Positions 61,559 to 64,000 of a stretch of 64,000 bases of DNA are shown piece by piece. Positions within the stretch are counted from its first letter, which is position 1. Every line of letters begins with the position of its first letter. Location: assembly GCF_003584645.1 (NCBI RefSeq), contig NZ_AP017928.1, positions 2,270,395-2,334,394 on the forward strand, written 5' to 3'. The notes beneath the pieces were generated by a model. The model was not told the origin of the DNA. It saw only the letters and a list, made by a program, of their open reading frames with translations, and searched no databases. This DNA comes from Methylocaldum marinum. GTDB lineage: Bacteria; Pseudomonadota; Gammaproteobacteria; Methylococcales; Methylococcaceae. The position numbers and the translations under genes were made by a program.

Positions 61559-63332
61559 TTTGGTTCTCAAGCAAGCGGGTAACTCCGAGCCGGGCTTTTC
61601 CGAAAAGACGGTCAAATGGCTCATTACCTGCACAAGTGAAGGGCAATTTACCGGGCTGGTCTCTTTAGGCGAAGGCAGAGGCCGGACATTTTCTTCCTGC
61701 CCGAATCTGACCCACCCCGAATTGGTCGGCGGAAGTGAGGTACGCAGTCATTTCCTGATTGAAGGACTCCCTACTATCGCCTTGTATCTTGATCCAAAAG
61801 CTGACGAAAAAGACAAAATCAAGTTCGAAGCAAAGCACGCGTATTTCATTCACCTACTTAAGCAAGCCGCAGAACATGCGCCGTATTTGACTGCTGCGGC
61901 GAATCTTCTGGAAAATCCCGATGCGCTTGCGGCGATTCGAGAGGAACTGCGCGGAGCTAAAGCCAAGTTCACCGAAACCGCAACGTTGCGGATCGATTCC
62001 ATCACTCCGTTAGAACGTGACGAATGGCGGGATTGGTGGCGGATGTTTCGCACGGGTCTACGGACCACAAAAGGTGGAAAAGCATCGCCGATGCGCTGCC
62101 TGGTTACCGGGGAACTGATCGAGCCGGCCCCTACCCATCCGAAAATCAGCGGTATAGCAAGCGTAGGAGGTCTCCCCGCCGGCGACGTCCTGGTGGGTTT
62201 CGACAAAGCCGCATTTCAATCCTACGGACTGGATCAATCGGCCAACGCCGCTATGTCCGAGGAAACCGCTACGGCCTACACGGAGACCCTCAAACAGCTC
62301 ATCGCAAAAAAAGGCGTCAGGCTCGTCAACACTCTTGCCGTCTATTGGTACACCGAAACTCCCGAACTACCCGATGAAGAGAATCCGCTGAGCTGGATAA
62401 CCGAAGCACCGGAACTGACCGCCGCAGGCGCCGAAGCCCTGGCCCGCAATCTCCTACAAGCCATCCGCAAGGGCAAACGCCCCGACCTTGCCAACAATCG
62501 TTATGTCGCCCTGATGCTATCCGGCCAAGCCGGCCGAGTCATGGTGCGGGACGTAATGCAGGGCAGTTTCGAGGAGCTTGCTGAGCATATCGGCAATTGG
62601 TTCGACGATTTGGTGATCGTTACCCGCGATGGCAAAGGTGTGGCCAGATCGCCCAAACTTCTTGCCGTGGCCGGAAGCTTGGTGCGCGATCTCAAGGATT
62701 TACCGTCGCCCTGGCTCCAGCAGCTTTGGCGCGCGGCGATAACCGGCACGCCGATTCCAACCCTTGCTTTGGCGCAAGCGGTTATGCGCGCCCGCATCGA
62801 CGTCATCAACGACAACCTCGCGTCCCATGCCCGCATGGGTCTCTTGAAGGCCTTTCACATTCGACAAGGAGACCGTGACATGAGCACCTATTTGAATCCG
62901 GAACATCCAAACTCGGCCTATCACTGCGGCCGTCTGCTGGCCGTCTTCGCTAGACTGCAACGAGCCGCCCTAGGCGATGTCGGCGCCGGTGTAGTGCAAC
63001 GCTATTACGCTGCCGCCAGCCAAACGCCGGGACTGGTATTGGGACGATTGGCCTCGAACGCCAAAAACCATTTAAGCAAGCTGGAGGGAGGCCTGGCGTG
63101 GTGGTACGAAAACCAAATCGCCGAGGTAATGAGCCGTATCCGCGACCAAATACCAAGCACCTTGACCTTGGAAAATCAAAGCTTGTTCGCTCTCGGTTAT
63201 TACCAGCAACTCGCGGCCTTGAATGCCGGCAAAGGCAATGCCAATAAAAATCCGGGCATTGAGGCCGACCAAAGCGCGTCATCCGAATCACAAAGTAACA
63301 ACAACGATAAGGACCACTACCATGGCGATTGA
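61551..63332 (+). CDS. cas8c: Cas8c (Csd1), type I-C large subunit
   Basis: 593 residues from the ATG at 61551, overlapping the cas5c end. [20 protein letters not shown] start, [20 protein letters not shown] and [20 protein letters not shown] are typical Csd1 text; the large subunit finds the PAM. The last 150 codons can be translated separately as Cas11c. The tail is low-complexity ([19 protein letters not shown]). Overlaps the cas7 start by 11 bp. Confidence 0.94.
   Translation: MLDLVLKQAGNSEPGFSEKTVKWLITCTSEGQFTGLVSLGEGRGRTFSSCPNLTHPELVGGSEVRSHFLIEGLPTIALYLDPKADEKDKIKFEAKHAYFIHLLKQAAEHAPYLTAAANLLENPDALAAIREELRGAKAKFTETATLRIDSITPLERDEWRDWWRMFRTGLRTTKGGKASPMRCLVTGELIEPAPTHPKISGIASVGGLPAGDVLVGFDKAAFQSYGLDQSANAAMSEETATAYTETLKQLIAKKGVRLVNTLAVYWYTETPELPDEENPLSWITEAPELTAAGAEALARNLLQAIRKGKRPDLANNRYVALMLSGQAGRVMVRDVMQGSFEELAEHIGNWFDDLVIVTRDGKGVARSPKLLAVAGSLVRDLKDLPSPWLQQLWRAAITGTPIPTLALAQAVMRARIDVINDNLASHARMGLLKAFHIRQGDRDMSTYLNPEHPNSAYHCGRLLAVFARLQRAALGDVGAGVVQRYYAAASQTPGLVLGRLASNAKNHLSKLEGGLAWWYENQIAEVMSRIRDQIPSTLTLENQSLFALGYYQQLAALNAGKGNANKNPGIEADQSASSESQSNNNDKDHYHGD
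62880..63332 (+). CDS. cas11c: Predicted Cas11c small subunit from an internal start in cas8c
   Basis: 150 residues in the cas8c frame. AAGGAGA (62866-62872) is 7 bases before the ATG at 62880: an unusually good ribosome-binding site within a gene. The product ([40 protein letters not shown]) is all-helical like Cas11. In type I-C systems such an independently translated small subunit is established; its use here is inferred from the site and frame. Confidence 0.75.
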   Translation: MSTYLNPEHPNSAYHCGRLLAVFARLQRAALGDVGAGVVQRYYAAASQTPGLVLGRLASNAKNHLSKLEGGLAWWYENQIAEVMSRIRDQIPSTLTLENQSLFALGYYQQLAALNAGKGNANKNPGIEADQSASSESQSNNNDKDHYHGD

Positions 63333-64000
63333 AAACCGCTACGAATTCCTGTTTCTGTTCGACTGTGAAAACGGCAACCCCAACGGCGACCCGGATGCAG
63401 GCAATGCGCCCAGGATAGACCCTGAAGACATGCGAGGACTGGTCTCGGATGTGGCTTTGAAACGGCGGGTGCGGAATTATGTGCAGATGGCGCGAAACAA
63501 CCAGATGCCCAACGCCATTCTGGTCGAGCATGCCACTAATATGAATCGCCCGATACTCAAGGCGCATGAAGAAACCGGGGGGAACCCGGAAAAAGGAGCG
63601 TCCAAGAGAAAGGTCGGCGAAGCTAGGAAATGGATGTGTCAGAGGTTTTTCGATGTACGCACTTTCGGTGCTGTAATGAGCACCGGCGCTAACGCTGGTC
63701 AAGTACGCGGTCCGGCCCAATTCGCTTTCGCTCGATCGCTCGACCCGGTCCTGCCGCTGGATATTTCCATTACGCGTATGGCCGTTGCCGAGGATGTCAA
63801 GGGCGCAAAAACGTCGGCGGAATATCAACAGTGGGAGGACGAACAACCCGAAGACAAACTCCGCACGATGGGCCGCAAAAACCTGATCCCCTATGGCCTC
63901 TACGCCGCGAAAGGTTTCATCAGCGCCAACCTGGCTCAGGACACGGGTTTCAGCGACGACGATTTAGCCTTGTTTTGGGAGGCGCTCGCGAATATGTACG
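63322..64000 (+). CDS. cas7c: Cas7c (Csd2), N-terminal part (cut by window edge)
   Basis: 226 codons visible from the ATG at 63322; C-terminus outside. The backbone RAMP protein of Cascade. [40 protein letters not shown] and [20 protein letters not shown] are standard Csd2 text. Starts inside the cas8c end. cas4, cas1, cas2 and the array are expected further right. Confidence 0.95.
   Translation, partial: MAIENRYEFLFLFDCENGNPNGDPDAGNAPRIDPEDMRGLVSDVALKRRVRNYVQMARNNQMPNAILVEHATNMNRPILKAHEETGGNPEKGASKRKVGEARKWMCQRFFDVRTFGAVMSTGANAGQVRGPAQFAFARSLDPVLPLDISITRMAVAEDVKGAKTSAEYQQWEDEQPEDKLRTMGRKNLIPYGLYAAKGFISANLAQDTGFSDDDLALFWEALANMY

Noticed and set aside
56086..64000. Search for a CRISPR array near the cas genes
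   Set aside because: No 30-37-bp direct repeats with spacers were seen in the window; the array probably lies beyond the right end.

Overview
The window looks like a chromosomal segment of a gammaproteobacterium. Supporting blocks are thrS-infC-rpmI-rplT-pheS-pheT-ihfA, hfq-hflX-hflK-hflC-hisZ-purA with rnr-rlmB, groES-groEL behind a CIRCE operator, erpA, prmB and aroC. A VPxPAAxWLLGSAL-type PEP-CTERM tail, the moderately high GC and the gene order suggest a Methylococcales-like (methanotroph) relative, but the genus is an inference from memory and no search was possible.

Layout. 0-3.6 kb: RND efflux pump (adaptor plus an inner-membrane permease cut by the window edge). 3.6-5.2 kb: gene-poor, with a dispersed repeat, a 31-residue membrane peptide and the tail of a decayed PEP-CTERM protein. 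5.2-6.4 kb: lipoprotein-type HtrA protease. 6.5-11.5 kb: a respiratory module of two small c-type cytochromes divergent from cox subunit II, a remnant of a cation exchanger, a fused subunit I/III gene and a membrane protein. 11.6-30.2 kb: mostly housekeeping genes on the minus strand (erpA, serS, mtnA, rlmB, rnr, purA, hisZ, hflC, hflK, hflX, hfq, gloA, glmM, ftsH) with tRNA-Leu(CAG). 30.9-31.9 kb: a frameshifted, truncated TonB-dependent receptor. 31.9-36.6 kb: DUF2058, MFS transporter, aroC, SGNH esterase, prmB.

36.6-42.1 kb is an insertion-sequence cluster whose history can be read. A decayed IS with 23-bp inverted repeats comes first. An ISL3-family element follows; its transposase gene is split after codon 10 by an IS5-family element with a perfect TTAG duplication. 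The IS5 end supplies a replacement in-frame ATG. An IS630-family element with TA duplication sits 5 bp beyond the ISL3 right end. An eight-copy 8-bp tandem repeat lies nearby.

42.3-50.5 kb: argC and the translation operon (ihfA to thrS, minus strand), in which infC most likely starts with a rare ATC codon, plus tRNA-Val(GAC). 50.6-53.3 kb: two tandem Slp-type lipoproteins and a membrane fatty-acid desaturase. 53.3-56.0 kb: repeats and groESL with CIRCE.

56.1-64.0 kb is accessory and defence-like: a WYL-domain regulator, a short ORF, a Phd/VapB-PIN toxin-antitoxin pair with a palindromic operator, then a type I-C CRISPR-Cas operon (cas3, cas5c, cas8c, cas7 cut by the window end). cas8c has a strong internal ribosome-binding site and ATG that would make a separate Cas11c small subunit. 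No CRISPR array is inside the window; cas4-cas1-cas2 and the array would be expected to the right. I did not find a clearly undescribed system; the nested insertion-sequence structure and the internal cas11c start are the most informative observations.
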